Source: Pseudomonas syringae CC1557
Lineage (GTDB): Bacteria; Pseudomonadota; Gammaproteobacteria; Pseudomonadales; Pseudomonadaceae
DNA length: 64,000 bases
NCBI RefSeq assembly: GCF_000452705.1
Contig: NZ_CP007014.1
Location: 5,238,501-5,302,500, forward strand
Direction of reading: 5' to 3'
Under the pieces are notes generated by a model that was given only the letters and a program-made list of their open reading frames with translations, searched no databases and was not told where the DNA came from. Made by a program: the position numbers and the translations under genes. Below are positions 30,901 through 40,312 of the stretch, in pieces. Numbering within the stretch: the stretch's first letter is position 1; each line of letters begins with the position of its first letter.

Positions 30901-33876
30901 CAGACTGCTTTCCTCGACAGCGCCATACAGGTCGAGCAAGGCCTCGCACAGCTCATCCACCTGAGGCAGATCGGCCAGGTGTGCGCCATGCCCGAGCGTC
31001 GTCAGTTCGTCGAGCAGTGCGCTCAACTCCTGACGTTCACCAGGGTGCTGACGCCAGCGCCGCAACAGGTTTTCGGCGTCGAGGACGATGTCCATGCCTT
31101 CGGCCAGAAAGCTGGCAATCAGCTGGGGATTGCGCTTGATGCGCAGCCCATTTTCCGACTCGCGCAGCACCGCCGCGAGTCGGTCGTCGAGCAGCATATG
31201 GGCAGCCTCGATCACTCCGGCCGCGCCGGGCATTTCGGCCAGCGGCGTTGTGTCCAACTGCTCCAGGCCTAGGCGAAACAGCGGTTCGGCGCTGCGCAAC
31301 AGGTCCAGTTCCGGCGCACCGATGTCGATCAGGTTGGCCTTGTACTCACGCACCAGTTGATCGAGCGGGCTGGCCAGTTCGGCAATCGGCAACACCCCGG
31401 CCATGTGTGCGCTGCCCTTGAGCGTATGCAGGGCGCGCAGCACGCTGTCGCTGATCGATGGCGAACTCGCTTGCTCGGCCGTGTCGAGAAAGCGGCTCAA
31501 GGTGCCCAGATGGCCCTGCGCTTCCTGACGGAAAATCTCCAGCAATTGCGGGTCGAGCGTCTCGCCTGACGCGTGATCATCGGGCGTGGCCAATGAGGGC
31601 GGTTCAAGACCATTGGCCAACGCGTGGGCACGGGCCGCCAGCAGGTCGACATCGTTGCGCTGGCGTTGCGCATTCTCCGCAAAATCACGAATGACCGAGG
31701 GCAGCAGCGCCAGCACCTCGTGCATCAGTTGTTGCACTTCAAGGCCCGGCAGCACGCTGCCTTCCAGCACCCGGTTAAGCAGGTTTTCGACTGACCAGGC
31801 GAGTTCGCTGAGGATCAGCGCGCGCACCATGCGCCCACTGCCCTTGAGCGTATGAAACGCCCGGCGCACTTCGGTCAGCGCCGTACTGTCCCAATGGCCG
31901 CCGCTATTCAGCGAGGCAAACCAGCGCGGCAGGTACTCACGCAGCGCATCGAGCACTTCGTCTGCCTCTTCGAGAAAGACATCGCGCAACTCGTCGTCGA
32001 CCGCCTCTTCTCCCGGCGATGGCGGCAGCAGGCTGGTCGGTACGTTACGGGCCGGCGGGTTGACCGCAGACACCGGGCTGGCAAGGACTTGAGCAATGGT
32101 TTGCGTCGGGCTGACCAGCGCCTTGCGGTCGTCCAGTTCGAGCAGTTCGTCCTGGGTGATGATTTCGTCGAGCAGTGGCACGTCAAGGGTGTCCGCTGCG
32201 GGTGAATAGCCCAGACGCGCCAGGCTCTGCTGAGCCATGTCGAGAATCTGATCACCCGGCGCCTCGTGGTCTTCGAGCATACGCTCCAGGTAATACTCGA
32301 TCCCGGAGATGGTGTCGGCCAGGCAATCGAGCTGCACCCAGCCCGGCCGGGTATCGTCGACCAGCAGGTGTTCCTGGATGTATTCGTTGCAGGCCGCCAG
32401 CAGGCTGGCCGCACGCGCCAGCGGGATCATCGCCAGCGCACCGCGCACCTGCACCAGCAGGGCACAGAGAGGATCGAGCCGCTGCCGGTCCCACTCGCCG
32501 TCGATGTAGTCGACGATCACGTCCTTGGCCTGCTGCAACACAGTGCGCGCTTCGCGAATCACCAGTTGATGGATCTGCGTCAGGTCGGTGGTCGGCAAAC
32601 GGCTCTCTTCGCGGCTGGACGGCTCGCTGCTGCCCGCCATGCCCGCGAGCGTCGACTCGACGTACAGCAAGGCCCCCGCCACATCCATCAGCGCGGCATC
32701 GCTGGGCTCACGCTGCCCCTGGGCCAGCCCCAGCACGACGCTCAGTTGATCGATAATCACCTTGCGTGGCTGGCCAAAACCCAGCACCGCCAGGGTGTCG
32801 GCAATCTGCCGCAGCGGTGGCAGCAAGGCATTGAGTTCACTGACGTGCTGGCGGTCGCCGCGCACGAACACGTCGAGCCGTTCCTTGACCCGCACCAGTC
32901 CTTCGCACAAGGCCACGATCACCGAGCGCATGGCATCACGGTCAGGCCCGGCCATCCGCGCGCGCTCTTCATCGACCACGTCGTTGCCGGGCAAGGCGTC
33001 CGCCAGCGCGTACTGATCCTTGAGATCGAGCATCTTCGGCGCCACGCTGTCGGATTTGGCGATGTAGAACAGCAGGCTTTTCAACAATTCTTCAGGCGCC
33101 GGCTGGTTGATGCCGGTGACGCCCTGTTCAGTCAGACGCTTGAGTTCCTTGTCGGCATCCTTCAACAGGCTGCGCAGCGCCGGGCTGTTGGTGAAATTGC
33201 CATTGAGCATGGTTTCGACCAACGCCGTGGCGATTCGCCAGAGCGGGCCCAGTGGCGCGTCTTCACACAGTTGCTCCAGCCGGGCAAACACCTTGGCCAT
33301 GTAACCGAGCTGGGTCTGCACGCCCTGCTCGCGCATCAGGCCGGCCAGTGCGGCCTGCAAGGTCTGGCGCAGTTTGCGTAACAGGTTCGGCAGCTCCGGC
33401 GTGTTGCGGCGTGCCAGTTCGTCATCATCGAGCGGTGGGACACTGACCAGTTGCGGGGCGAACAGACTGGTTTCCGAAAGCAGGCTTTCGCCCCGTGCAC
33501 TGCGCAGGTCATTGAGCAGCGGCAAGACCACCAGTGGCAGGTCGCGACGTGCGGAATGTATGCGCTCCAGATAAATCGGCAGCTGGCTCATGGCCTGAAT
33601 CAACAGCTGTTCGGACTCTACCGGATGACTCACGCGATTCTGCTGCACCGCCAGCGCCAATTGCTCGATTTCTTCGGCCAGCAGCGCGGCACCATAGAAC
33701 TCGATCATTTGCAGGCTGCCGTGAACCTGATGCACCAGGTCCAGGCAGTCGGCCATCGCCGCACTGTTGGTCGGGTCTTCTATGAAGGTGTCGAGCGCCT
33801 GGCGTGCCTGACGAAGCGTCTCGGCGATCTCGCCCTTGAGCCATTCAAGAGCGACGTAATCGTGACGATCAGCCAT
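27913..33876 (-). CDS. chpA: ChpA, multi-Hpt CheA-type histidine kinase with receiver domain
   Basis: 1987 residues, shorter than the roughly 2470 of Pseudomonas aeruginosa ChpA. Four full Hpt motifs are visible: HTLKGSGRM (about 673), HTLKGSAHM (815), HTLKGGARMAEV (1123) and HTLKGGARMVEI (1264). Two N-terminal segments look like degenerate Hpt domains (VHQVHGSLQM near 49, and VQVRGALAM, which has no His). The kinase core follows: dimerisation and ATPase with NAVDHGLE near 1575, DDGSGVDL and GRGVGMDVVHAE, then a CheW-like domain, then a CheY-like receiver at about 1865-1985 (VVDDSVTVRK, DIEMPRMDG). It phosphorylates PilG and PilH to control pilus extension and retraction and, in related species, cAMP signalling. 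Confidence 0.95.
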   Translation of the reverse strand: MADRHDYVALEWLKGEIAETLRQARQALDTFIEDPTNSAAMADCLDLVHQVHGSLQMIEFYGAALLAEEIEQLALAVQQNRVSHPVESEQLLIQAMSQLPIYLERIHSARRDLPLVVLPLLNDLRSARGESLLSETSLFAPQLVSVPPLDDDELARRNTPELPNLLRKLRQTLQAALAGLMREQGVQTQLGYMAKVFARLEQLCEDAPLGPLWRIATALVETMLNGNFTNSPALRSLLKDADKELKRLTEQGVTGINQPAPEELLKSLLFYIAKSDSVAPKMLDLKDQYALADALPGNDVVDEERARMAGPDRDAMRSVIVALCEGLVRVKERLDVFVRGDRQHVSELNALLPPLRQIADTLAVLGFGQPRKVIIDQLSVVLGLAQGQREPSDAALMDVAGALLYVESTLAGMAGSSEPSSREESRLPTTDLTQIHQLVIREARTVLQQAKDVIVDYIDGEWDRQRLDPLCALLVQVRGALAMIPLARAASLLAACNEYIQEHLLVDDTRPGWVQLDCLADTISGIEYYLERMLEDHEAPGDQILDMAQQSLARLGYSPAADTLDVPLLDEIITQDELLELDDRKALVSPTQTIAQVLASPVSAVNPPARNVPTSLLPPSPGEEAVDDELRDVFLEEADEVLDALREYLPRWFASLNSGGHWDSTALTEVRRAFHTLKGSGRMVRALILSELAWSVENLLNRVLEGSVLPGLEVQQLMHEVLALLPSVIRDFAENAQRQRNDVDLLAARAHALANGLEPPSLATPDDHASGETLDPQLLEIFRQEAQGHLGTLSRFLDTAEQASSPSISDSVLRALHTLKGSAHMAGVLPIAELASPLDQLVREYKANLIDIGAPELDLLRSAEPLFRLGLEQLDTTPLAEMPGAAGVIEAAHMLLDDRLAAVLRESENGLRIKRNPQLIASFLAEGMDIVLDAENLLRRWRQHPGERQELSALLDELTTLGHGAHLADLPQVDELCEALLDLYGAVEESSLAVSERFFDEAEHAHEALINMLDQVAAGQDVEPRPECVRALHELLAQALDPSATGLIKSDGQHTLSVTELNAATEQLAREEVQLKASSLDDEIVEIFLEEAVDILDSAGQALQRWLAEPENPAPLSSLQRDLHTLKGGARMAEVVEVGDLAHELENLYEGLIDRRISFSPELAELLHESHDHLAILLEQLYRHEALSDPSALIEALGNCRNTGHAKPEVPVPSEVSDEPPEHDTELREIFLEEGFDIIESSGAALVRWQADPHNLLEVENLLRDLHTLKGGARMVEIAPIGDLAHELETLYEGLSTGSMQPDSLMIGLLQSGHDVLADMLDAVRTDKPMPDATLLIDKIRALASLEPGARVAVAAPLEVAAEPVVTVAPVADADTERGGPEMVKVPAEQLENLVNLAGETSIFRGRIEQQMLDAQVALVEMETTIERMRDQLRRLDMETQGRILSREQVQAERLGYEEFDPLEMDRHSQLQQLSRALFESASDLMDLKETLGARARDAETLLSQQARVNTQLQEGLMRTRMVPFERLVPRLRRVVRQVASELNKKVHFEVGNAEGEMDRNVLERMVAPLEHMLRNAVDHGLESTEKRVAAGKPEQGRISLELMYEGGDIVIELSDDGSGVDLAAVRRKAIKRGMIDPAADLSDHEVLPFILQAGFSTSEIITQISGRGVGMDVVHAEVKQLGGSMVIDSVPGKGTRFRIRLPISVSVNRALMVTCGEEQYAVPLNTVDGIVRVMANELDAYYQTVPPRYQYGGRSYELRYLGELLGNSPPRLVGQLQPLPVLLVHLQDQWVAVQVDALAGSREIVVKSLGAQFSGVQGISGATILGDGRVVLILDLMAQIRTLQGLPFRGLTPVSYSEVEHARPLLVMVVDDSVTVRKVTSRLLERHGMHVLTAKDGIDAMSLLQEHTPDIMLLDIEMPRMDGFEVASQIRQDEELKGLPIIMITSRSGQKHRDRAMALGVNEYLSKPYQETVLLESIAYWSQVHV

Positions 33877-33923
33877 GACGATTTCCGCCTGTTATCCGAT
33901 CAAGATTGTTCATTTTTTGAACA

Positions 33924-35966
33924 TCATCCGATCTTCTTCGATGGTGGCAGGGTGAAGCCCGATACCGAGCGCCGCATTTCACTGGCCATTTTCGCCAGGT
34001 TACCAATGCTCTCGGCCGTCGCCGCAGTGCCCGAGGTGGTCTGCGAGGTGGTCTGCTGAATCACAGTCATGGTCTTGGAAATCTGCCCGGCAGACTCGGC
34101 CTGTTGATGGGCGGCGTCGGTGATACTTTCGATCAGCTCGGCCAGCACTCTGGAAACCCCTTCGATTTCGCCGAGTGCCACACCGGCGTCCTGCGCCAGC
34201 CGCGCGCCACGCACCACTTCGCTGGTGGTCTGCTCCATCGAGATGACTGCCTCGTTGGTGTCGTTCTGGATGGCCCGCACCAGGGTTTCGATCTGTTTGG
34301 TCGCAGACGACGAACGCTCGGCCAGCCGCTGCACTTCGTCGGCCACCACCGCAAAGCCTCGCCCGGCATCACCGGCCATGGAGGCCTGAATCGCTGCGTT
34401 AAGCGCCAGAATATTGGTCTGGTCGGCAATGTCGTCGATCAGGCTGACAATATCGCCGATTTCCTGCGAAGACTCACCCAGCCGCTTGATGCGCTTGGAG
34501 GTGTCCTGAATCTGCTCGCGAATGTTGTCCATGCCATGAATGGTGTTATGCACCACTTCGTTGCCCTTGTTGGCAATCGCCACCGAGCGCTCTGCCACCG
34601 CCGAGGACTCCGAGGCGTTGGCCGAAACCTGATCGATAGACGCTGCCATGTCGTTGACGGCAGTCGACGCCGCACTGATCTGCAACGCCTGATGCTCGGA
34701 GGCCGCAGACAGCTGCATGGCCGTGGCCTGGGTGTCGGTGACCGCGGACGCGACCTGCTCGGCCGTGAGGTTGATGGTCACTACCAGTTCGCGCAGCCGG
34801 TCGATGGAATAGTTGATGGAGTCGGCAATCGCGCCGGTAAAGTCCTCAGTCACCGAGGCAGTTACCGTCAGGTCGCCGTCGGCGAGGCTTTCGATCTCGT
34901 CCAGCAGACGCATGATCGCGTTCTGATTTCGCTCGCTCTTCTGTGCGGTTTCGCGCAACTGCCGATTGGTCTCCCGGACCATCACCAGACCGATCAGGAT
35001 GATCGACATCAGCGCCAGCAGACCCAGCACATAACCGCCGACGGTGTTAATGGTGCGGCGTTTGGCCAGATTTTCCAGGCTGTTGGCAAGTACCGAGGTT
35101 TCATCAAGCAGGGTTTGCGACGTGTTGAAAATGTTGCCGGACGCCTCACGCACCTGATACAGCTCGGGCGAGGTTTCCAGAATCTCGTCCACCGAACCGG
35201 ACACGAACTCGAACAGCTCGGCAATTTCCGCCAATCGCGCCCGCGCATCGCGGTCTTCGACCTGAGAAATGCGCAGCGTTGCGTTGCCTTCCAGCATGCC
35301 GTTCAGCACGCGGCCGAACTGGCTGGCGTCGCGGCCAAATGCGTCGGCCGCCTGAACTGCCGTTTCGTCACCGGCCAGCACAGTATTCACCGAGCCCAGA
35401 ATACGCTCGGCCAGCAACGCCTGGCGCTGGGCAACCACCACCTGCGCAGCGGGCGCACGGCTTTGCAGGAGGATCTCGACGACTTTCTCGTACTCGGCCT
35501 GCAATTGCGGGATGGTTTCCGCCAGCGTGGCGGCCACCTGGTGCAGCGACAATACCGTCTGCTCGCTGGCCAGGATCACGTCTGTGCTCTTGCGCAGCCC
35601 TTCCCAGTCTTTCTGAACGGTACGCAACTCTTCACGGATCAGATCCGGTGCAGCCGGCAGCCCGGTAGCCGGGTCGCCTTTTCTCAGGTAACCCCAGCGC
35701 ACGTCGAAATCGTTGCGGGCGTCGGCCAACAACTTGAACGCCGGGGTTTTGCCCGCCGCCGCTTCAGTGGCGTTTTTCGCAATACGCTGGGACAGAACGC
35801 GCAATTCGCCAGCATGCCCGATGTATTGCTTGTCGTAGTTCGACTGCGTGTTGAGGTAAGCAAAGTTGGCGAACAACAACATGATGAAAACGATGAGCGC
35901 GACGAACAGCAGAATAATCTGCGTCCTGCTTCGCGCACCTTCCAGTGACCTGCCTGTATTACCCAT
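33924..35966 (-). CDS. pilJ: PilJ, methyl-accepting chemoreceptor of the pilus system
   Basis: 680 residues. One membrane helix lies near 17-36 ([18 protein letters not shown]), a periplasmic sensing region with PilJ-type domains extends to about 305, and a second helix follows ([16 protein letters not shown]). Then come HAMP-like and signalling domains with the conserved tip [17 protein letters not shown] and [13 protein letters not shown]. It should sense surface contact or pilus state and control ChpA through PilI/ChpC. It ends 47 bases before chpA; the pilK methyltransferase gene usually found between them is missing. Confidence 0.95.
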   Translation of the reverse strand: MGNTGRSLEGARSRTQIILLFVALIVFIMLLFANFAYLNTQSNYDKQYIGHAGELRVLSQRIAKNATEAAAGKTPAFKLLADARNDFDVRWGYLRKGDPATGLPAAPDLIREELRTVQKDWEGLRKSTDVILASEQTVLSLHQVAATLAETIPQLQAEYEKVVEILLQSRAPAAQVVVAQRQALLAERILGSVNTVLAGDETAVQAADAFGRDASQFGRVLNGMLEGNATLRISQVEDRDARARLAEIAELFEFVSGSVDEILETSPELYQVREASGNIFNTSQTLLDETSVLANSLENLAKRRTINTVGGYVLGLLALMSIILIGLVMVRETNRQLRETAQKSERNQNAIMRLLDEIESLADGDLTVTASVTEDFTGAIADSINYSIDRLRELVVTINLTAEQVASAVTDTQATAMQLSAASEHQALQISAASTAVNDMAASIDQVSANASESSAVAERSVAIANKGNEVVHNTIHGMDNIREQIQDTSKRIKRLGESSQEIGDIVSLIDDIADQTNILALNAAIQASMAGDAGRGFAVVADEVQRLAERSSSATKQIETLVRAIQNDTNEAVISMEQTTSEVVRGARLAQDAGVALGEIEGVSRVLAELIESITDAAHQQAESAGQISKTMTVIQQTTSQTTSGTAATAESIGNLAKMASEMRRSVSGFTLPPSKKIG

Positions 35967-36020
35967 TAATCAGGCCCCCGCCTAAATCCAAATCAGATGT
36001 AAAACAACCAGGCTCGCATT

Positions 36021-36560
36021 CTAGGACGCCAGGTCCATGAAATCCCCGGACTGCACGACGGCCCACGGGCTGAATACCTGCCAGGCCTGCTCGCGAATGA
36101 ATTGCCCGCGCAGAAAAGGCACCAGGCGCTGCTCCATCTCTTGTGGTATCTGGGGTATGAGGCTCGGCTGACTGAAACGTTGCATGCCGAACACCTCGTC
36201 CACCAGCAGACCGGTGAACAGCTCGTTGTGCTCGACAACCATGACCCGCCGCTGCCTGCGGACCGGCACCAGCTCATGACCGAAGAAGCCGCACAGATCC
36301 ATGATCGGCAGCAGTCGGCCACGCAGGTTGGCGACGCCCACCACCCAGGGTTTCACGCCCGGTATCGCGGCAGAGCGGGGTTCATGGAGAATTTCGGCGA
36401 TTTCGCCAATAGGCGCCACAAAACGCTGCTCGCCCATGCGGAAACCGATGCCGATCCAGTCCTGCTGATGGGCTTCCTGCAACGGCAGGCCAGCCGCCAG
36501 CGAACGGCAGCGCCGATCCATGTCCAGCAGCAGTTCAAAGGCGGTACGAGGCTCGGCCAT
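36021..36560 (-). CDS. pilI: PilI, CheW-like adaptor
   Basis: 179 residues with one CheW domain (WIGIGFRMGEQRFVAPIGEIAEIL near 45-68, PWVVGVANLRGRLLPIMDL, then FTGLLVDEVFGMQRF). It couples PilJ to ChpA. It lies between pilH (14 bases upstream) and pilJ (54 bases downstream), the conserved order. No unusual features. Confidence 0.94.
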   Translation of the reverse strand: MAEPRTAFELLLDMDRRCRSLAAGLPLQEAHQQDWIGIGFRMGEQRFVAPIGEIAEILHEPRSAAIPGVKPWVVGVANLRGRLLPIMDLCGFFGHELVPVRRQRRVMVVEHNELFTGLLVDEVFGMQRFSQPSLIPQIPQEMEQRLVPFLRGQFIREQAWQVFSPWAVVQSGDFMDLAS

Positions 36561-36574
36561 GGTAGTCCCGGCAA

Positions 36575-36940
36575 TCAGCCGGCCAGCACCGCATTCAGGG
36601 TTTTCATCAGGGTTTCTTCATCCACCGGCTTGGTCAGGTAATCCCGCGCGCCCTGGCGCTTGCCCCATACCTTGTCGGTTTCCTGATCCTTGGTGGTGAT
36701 CATGATCACCGGAATCATGCTGGTGTCGGCATCCTTGGTCAGCTGGCGCGTAGCCTGAAAGCCGTTGAGGCCCGGCATGACGATGTCCATCAGTACGGCA
36801 TCGGGCTTTTCCTGACGGGCCAGAGCCACACCGTCAGCACCGTTTTCGGCTTTCAGCACTTCATGACCGTGCTTTTCCAGCATGCCGGTGAGTTTGTACA
36901 TTTCAGTCGGCGAGTCATCGACGATCAATATTCGAGCCAT
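36575..36940 (-). CDS. pilH: PilH, CheY-like response regulator
   Basis: 121 residues, a stand-alone receiver domain. Acidic pocket in LIVDDSPTEM, phospho-acceptor aspartate in VLMDIVMPGLNG near 52, conserved Thr/Ser in VIMITTKDQETD and lysine in DYLTKPVDEE. In Pseudomonas aeruginosa PilH opposes PilG and favours pilus retraction. It is second in the minus-strand pilGHIJ-chpA operon, 46 bases after pilG. Confidence 0.94.
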   Translation of the reverse strand: MARILIVDDSPTEMYKLTGMLEKHGHEVLKAENGADGVALARQEKPDAVLMDIVMPGLNGFQATRQLTKDADTSMIPVIMITTKDQETDKVWGKRQGARDYLTKPVDEETLMKTLNAVLAG

Positions 36941-36986
36941 GGGTGTTCCCCGTCAGATTACAAGCGCGCGACACAAGGCGCGGGCG

Positions 36987-37397
36987 TCACGATAGATGTT
37001 GTTCTGCTGCAACGAAACCCGGCACATGAGCCTTGATCGCGCTGAGCAGTTCTTCCTTGTTGAAAGGCTTGGTCAAAAACTGGTCGGAACCGACGATCCG
37101 CCCTTTGGCCTTGTCGAACAGCCCGTCCTTCGACGACAGCATGATGACCGGCGTGGACTTGAATGCCCGGTTGTTCTTGATCAGCGCGCAGGTCTGATAG
37201 CCGTCCAGACGCGGCATCATGATATCGACGAATATGATTCGCGGGTGGTTATCGGCGATCTTGGCCAGGGCGTCGAAACCGTCTATCGCAGTGATGACTT
37301 CGCAACCTGCGTTTCTGAGCAGCGTTTCGGCGGTGCGGCGGATGGTCTTCGAGTCATCGATGACCATGACTTTCAAGGCGGAGGCGTGTTGTTCCAT
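36987..37397 (-). CDS. pilG: PilG, CheY-like response regulator
   Basis: 136 residues from the ATG at 37397, chosen because GGAAGAG lies about eight bases upstream and the protein then starts MEQHASALKVMVIDDSKT like known PilG. Upstream in-frame starts at 37412 and 37472 are less supported. It is a single receiver domain with phospho-acceptor aspartate in IIFVDIMMPRLDG, VIMLSSKDG and FLTKPFNKEE. PilG is the activating regulator for pilus extension. First gene of the operon, divergent from gshB. Confidence 0.93.
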   Translation of the reverse strand: MEQHASALKVMVIDDSKTIRRTAETLLRNAGCEVITAIDGFDALAKIADNHPRIIFVDIMMPRLDGYQTCALIKNNRAFKSTPVIMLSSKDGLFDKAKGRIVGSDQFLTKPFNKEELLSAIKAHVPGFVAAEQHLS

Positions 37398-37643
37398 GAG
37401 CTGCTCTTCCATCGCCGCAGCGAATTTTTGCGCATTCTGCGAGGCACTGGGAGCCCGACGGTATCGATACAATGATCCGCAGGGACCGAAGACCGGATGC
37501 CGAGCCTTTTTAGCACACTCTCCAGACGCAATCCATAAAGTGCAACGTGGCAGGCCTGCCCCTTGACCGGGAGCAATCGGAGCGCCACCCTGATGCCAAT
37601 TTTTACGGCCATCGCGGCCCTTACCGATCAGAGGATATTGCCC

Positions 37644-38603
37644 ATGAGCGTTCGCCTAGGGATTGTCATGGACCCCATTGAGCGCATCTCCTATAAAAAG
37701 GACAGCTCGCTGGCCATGCTCCTTGCCGCACAGGAACGCGGCTGGTCGCTGTTCTACATGGAACAGAAAGACCTTTACCAGAACGCTGGCCAGGCCCGCG
37801 GGCGCATGAAGCCGCTCAAGGTGTTCGCCGATCCGGCCAAATGGTTCGAATTCGAAGCGGAAATCGACACAGGCCTTGATGATCTGGACGTGATCCTGAT
37901 GCGCAAGGACCCGCCGTTCGACATGGAATTCGTCTACACCACCTACCTGCTGGAACAGGCCGAGCGTGATGGCGTGCTGGTGGTCAACAAACCGCAGAGC
38001 CTGCGTGACTGCAACGAAAAGCTGTTTGCAACGCTGTTTCCGCAGTGCACCCCGCCGACGCTGGTCAGCCGCCGCGCCGACATCATTCGCGAATTTGCCG
38101 AGCAACAGGGTGACGTAATTCTCAAACCGCTGGACGGCATGGGCGGCGCGTCGATCTTCCGCCATCGTGCGGGCGATCCCAACCTGTCGGTGATCCTCGA
38201 AACCCTGACCGCCCACGGCACACAGCAGATCATGGCGCAGGGTTACCTGCCCGCCATCAAGGACGGCGACAAGCGCATCCTGATGGTCGATGGTGAGCCG
38301 GTGCCGTACTGCCTGGCGCGAATCCCGGCAGCGGGCGAAACGCGTGGCAATCTGGCGGCTGGCGGCCGTGGTGAAGCACGACCGTTGAGCGACAAGGACC
38401 GCTGGATAGCCGAGCAGATCGGCCCGACCCTGCGCGAAAAAGGCCTGTTGTTCGTCGGCCTCGACGTGATCGGCGAGCACCTGACCGAAATCAACGTCAC
38501 CAGCCCGACCTGCATCCGCGAAATCGACAACGCTTTCGGCACCAATATTGGCAGCCTGTTGATGGATGCGATCGAGAAGAAGCTGGAAGCGCGCAAGGCC
38601 TGA
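37644..38603 (+). CDS. gshB: Glutathione synthetase
   Basis: 319 residues from the ATG at 37644, with GAGGATATTGCCC in front; the frame is open further upstream but without conserved sequence. ATP-grasp enzyme joining gamma-glutamylcysteine and glycine. Visible: LGIVMDPIERISYKKDSS at the start, LMRKDPPFDMEF near 93, VILKPLDGMGGASIFR near 155-170, then EINVTSPTCIREID near the end, all diagnostic of GshB. Next to pilG and tonB3 as in other Pseudomonas. Confidence 0.97.
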   Translation: MSVRLGIVMDPIERISYKKDSSLAMLLAAQERGWSLFYMEQKDLYQNAGQARGRMKPLKVFADPAKWFEFEAEIDTGLDDLDVILMRKDPPFDMEFVYTTYLLEQAERDGVLVVNKPQSLRDCNEKLFATLFPQCTPPTLVSRRADIIREFAEQQGDVILKPLDGMGGASIFRHRAGDPNLSVILETLTAHGTQQIMAQGYLPAIKDGDKRILMVDGEPVPYCLARIPAAGETRGNLAAGGRGEARPLSDKDRWIAEQIGPTLREKGLLFVGLDVIGEHLTEINVTSPTCIREIDNAFGTNIGSLLMDAIEKKLEARKA

Positions 38604-38761
38604 TCGGTTGCTGAAGCCGTTGTACGGGTAACCCCGTCAACGGCGAAGGCAATCCCTTCGTCCGATCCGTAACCAGGCTGTACCGCACATTGCGTTATCA
38701 TGCGCCACCTGTGACACGACACGGATTTTGACATGCAGGCTGACGAAATGCTGAACCGCCG

Positions 38762-39664
38762 ATGACCTCCATGGCCCGAAACGAACTCCCCCTCGAACTC
38801 ACCAACGTGGGTGTACGCCCGGCTGATCGCTTGGGTTTTACCCTGCTGATTGCAGCGCTGATTCACCTGGTGATCATCCTTGGCGTGGGCTTTACCTACG
38901 TCAAACCGGAACATATCTCGCAGACGCTGGAAATCACCCTCGCTACGTTCAAAAGCGAAGAGAAGCCCAAACAGGCGGATTATCTGGCGCAGGACGATCA
39001 GCAAGGCAGTGGCACCCTGGACAAGGCCGAAACGCTCAAGACCACCGAGCTGGCGCCGTATCAGGACACCAAGGTCAACAAAGTCACCCCGCCCCCGGCC
39101 AGCAAGCCAGTGGTCAAGCAGGAAGCGCCGAAGACTGCCGTCGCGACGACCGCGCCCAGCCAGCAGAAAACCGTCGCCAAGCGCGAAGAGGTCAAGCCTG
39201 ATCCTGCGACCAAGGCCGCGCCAACGTTTGACAGCTCGGAACTGAGCAACGAAATTGCCAGCCTTGAAGCCGAACTCTCGAACGAGCAGCAGGCGTACGC
39301 AAAGCGCCCGAAGATCCACCGCCTCAACGCGGCCTCGACCATGCGCGACAAAGGTGCCTGGTACAAGGATGACTGGCGCAAGAAGGTCGAGCGGGTCGGA
39401 AACCTGAACTACCCTGAGGAAGCACGCCGCAAGCAGATCTACGGCAATTTGCGACTTCTTGTGTCAATCAATCGGGATGGTTCGCTGTACGAAGTGCTGG
39501 TGCTGGAGTCCTCGGGACAACCGCTGCTGGATCAGGCCGCGCAGCGAATCGTGCGTCTGGCTGCGCCTTTTGCACCGTTCACCGGCGATCTGGCAGACAT
39601 CGATCGGCTCGAGATCATTCGCACCTGGAAATTTGCACGCGGCGATAAACTCTCCAGCAACTGA
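38762..39664 (+). CDS. tonB3: TonB-family protein (TonB3-like)
   Basis: 300 residues from the ATG at 38762 (an ATG at 38771 is the alternative). One membrane anchor near 22-45 (LGFTLLIAALIHLVIILGVG), then a charged lysine/proline/alanine-rich periplasmic spacer, then a TonB C-terminal domain at about 205-295 (YPEEARRKQIYGNLRLLVSI, then GSLYEVLVLESSG). The place between gshB and yqgE matches Pseudomonas aeruginosa PA0406 (TonB3), which is required for normal twitching motility, in keeping with the pil genes next door. The outer-membrane partner is unknown. Confidence 0.88.
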   Translation: MTSMARNELPLELTNVGVRPADRLGFTLLIAALIHLVIILGVGFTYVKPEHISQTLEITLATFKSEEKPKQADYLAQDDQQGSGTLDKAETLKTTELAPYQDTKVNKVTPPPASKPVVKQEAPKTAVATTAPSQQKTVAKREEVKPDPATKAAPTFDSSELSNEIASLEAELSNEQQAYAKRPKIHRLNAASTMRDKGAWYKDDWRKKVERVGNLNYPEEARRKQIYGNLRLLVSINRDGSLYEVLVLESSGQPLLDQAAQRIVRLAAPFAPFTGDLADIDRLEIIRTWKFARGDKLSSN

Positions 39665-39739
39665 TATTTTTACCCACGGATGCTTTACAGGTATAAGTGC
39701 CAGTTGTCAGGCCAGTAACACGACGCCAAACTAGGACTC

Positions 39740-40312
39740 ATGAAAAAAGTCTCTCCGAGTTATCTCAAGCACCAGTTCCTGATCGCCATGCCTCACATGC
39801 ACGACGAGAACTTTGCTCAGACCTTGACCTACGTTGTCGAGCACAACGCCAATGGAGCAATGGGGCTGGTGATCAACCGCCCGCAAAGCCTGACCCTGGC
39901 GGATGTACTTGAACAACTGCGCCCGGAGCTCCCGGCGCCGAAGCGCTGCCAGGAAATCGCCATTCATTCCGGCGGCCCGGTGCAGACTGATCGCGGCTTC
40001 GTCCTGCACCCCAGCGGCCAGGTGTTCCAGGCCACGGTCGCGCTGCCGGGCGGAATCTCACTGTCCACCTCGCAGGACGTATTGTTTTCCATCGCTGACG
40101 GCTATGGCCCTGATCAAAATGTGATCACCCTCGGCTACGCCGGATGGGACGCGGGCCAGCTGGATGCCGAAATGGCCGACAACGCCTGGCTGACCTGTTC
40201 GTTCGACCCGGCCATCCTGTTCGATGTCGACAGCGAGCAGCGTCTGGATGCCGCCGCCAGACGCCTGGGCATTAACCTCAACCTGATCTCGACCCAGGCA
40301 GGGCACGCTTGA
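39740..40312 (+). CDS. yqgE: YqgE/AlgH family protein
   Basis: 190 residues, UPF0301 family. It begins SYLKHQFLIAMPHMHDENF and has GAMGLVINRPQ near 36, HSGGPVQTDRGFVLH near 76 and LGYAGWDAGQLDAEM near 131, all strongly conserved. The biochemical activity is unknown; the AlgH name comes from an effect on alginate regulation in Pseudomonas aeruginosa. It overlaps ruvX by one base and is co-transcribed with it in most proteobacteria. Confidence 0.93.
   Translation: MKKVSPSYLKHQFLIAMPHMHDENFAQTLTYVVEHNANGAMGLVINRPQSLTLADVLEQLRPELPAPKRCQEIAIHSGGPVQTDRGFVLHPSGQVFQATVALPGGISLSTSQDVLFSIADGYGPDQNVITLGYAGWDAGQLDAEMADNAWLTCSFDPAILFDVDSEQRLDAAARRLGINLNLISTQAGHA

Noticed and set aside
34104..35948. 614-codon plus-strand open frame inside pilJ
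   Set aside because: Antisense to pilJ, whose domain structure is complete; the frame has H/Q/R-rich shadow composition.
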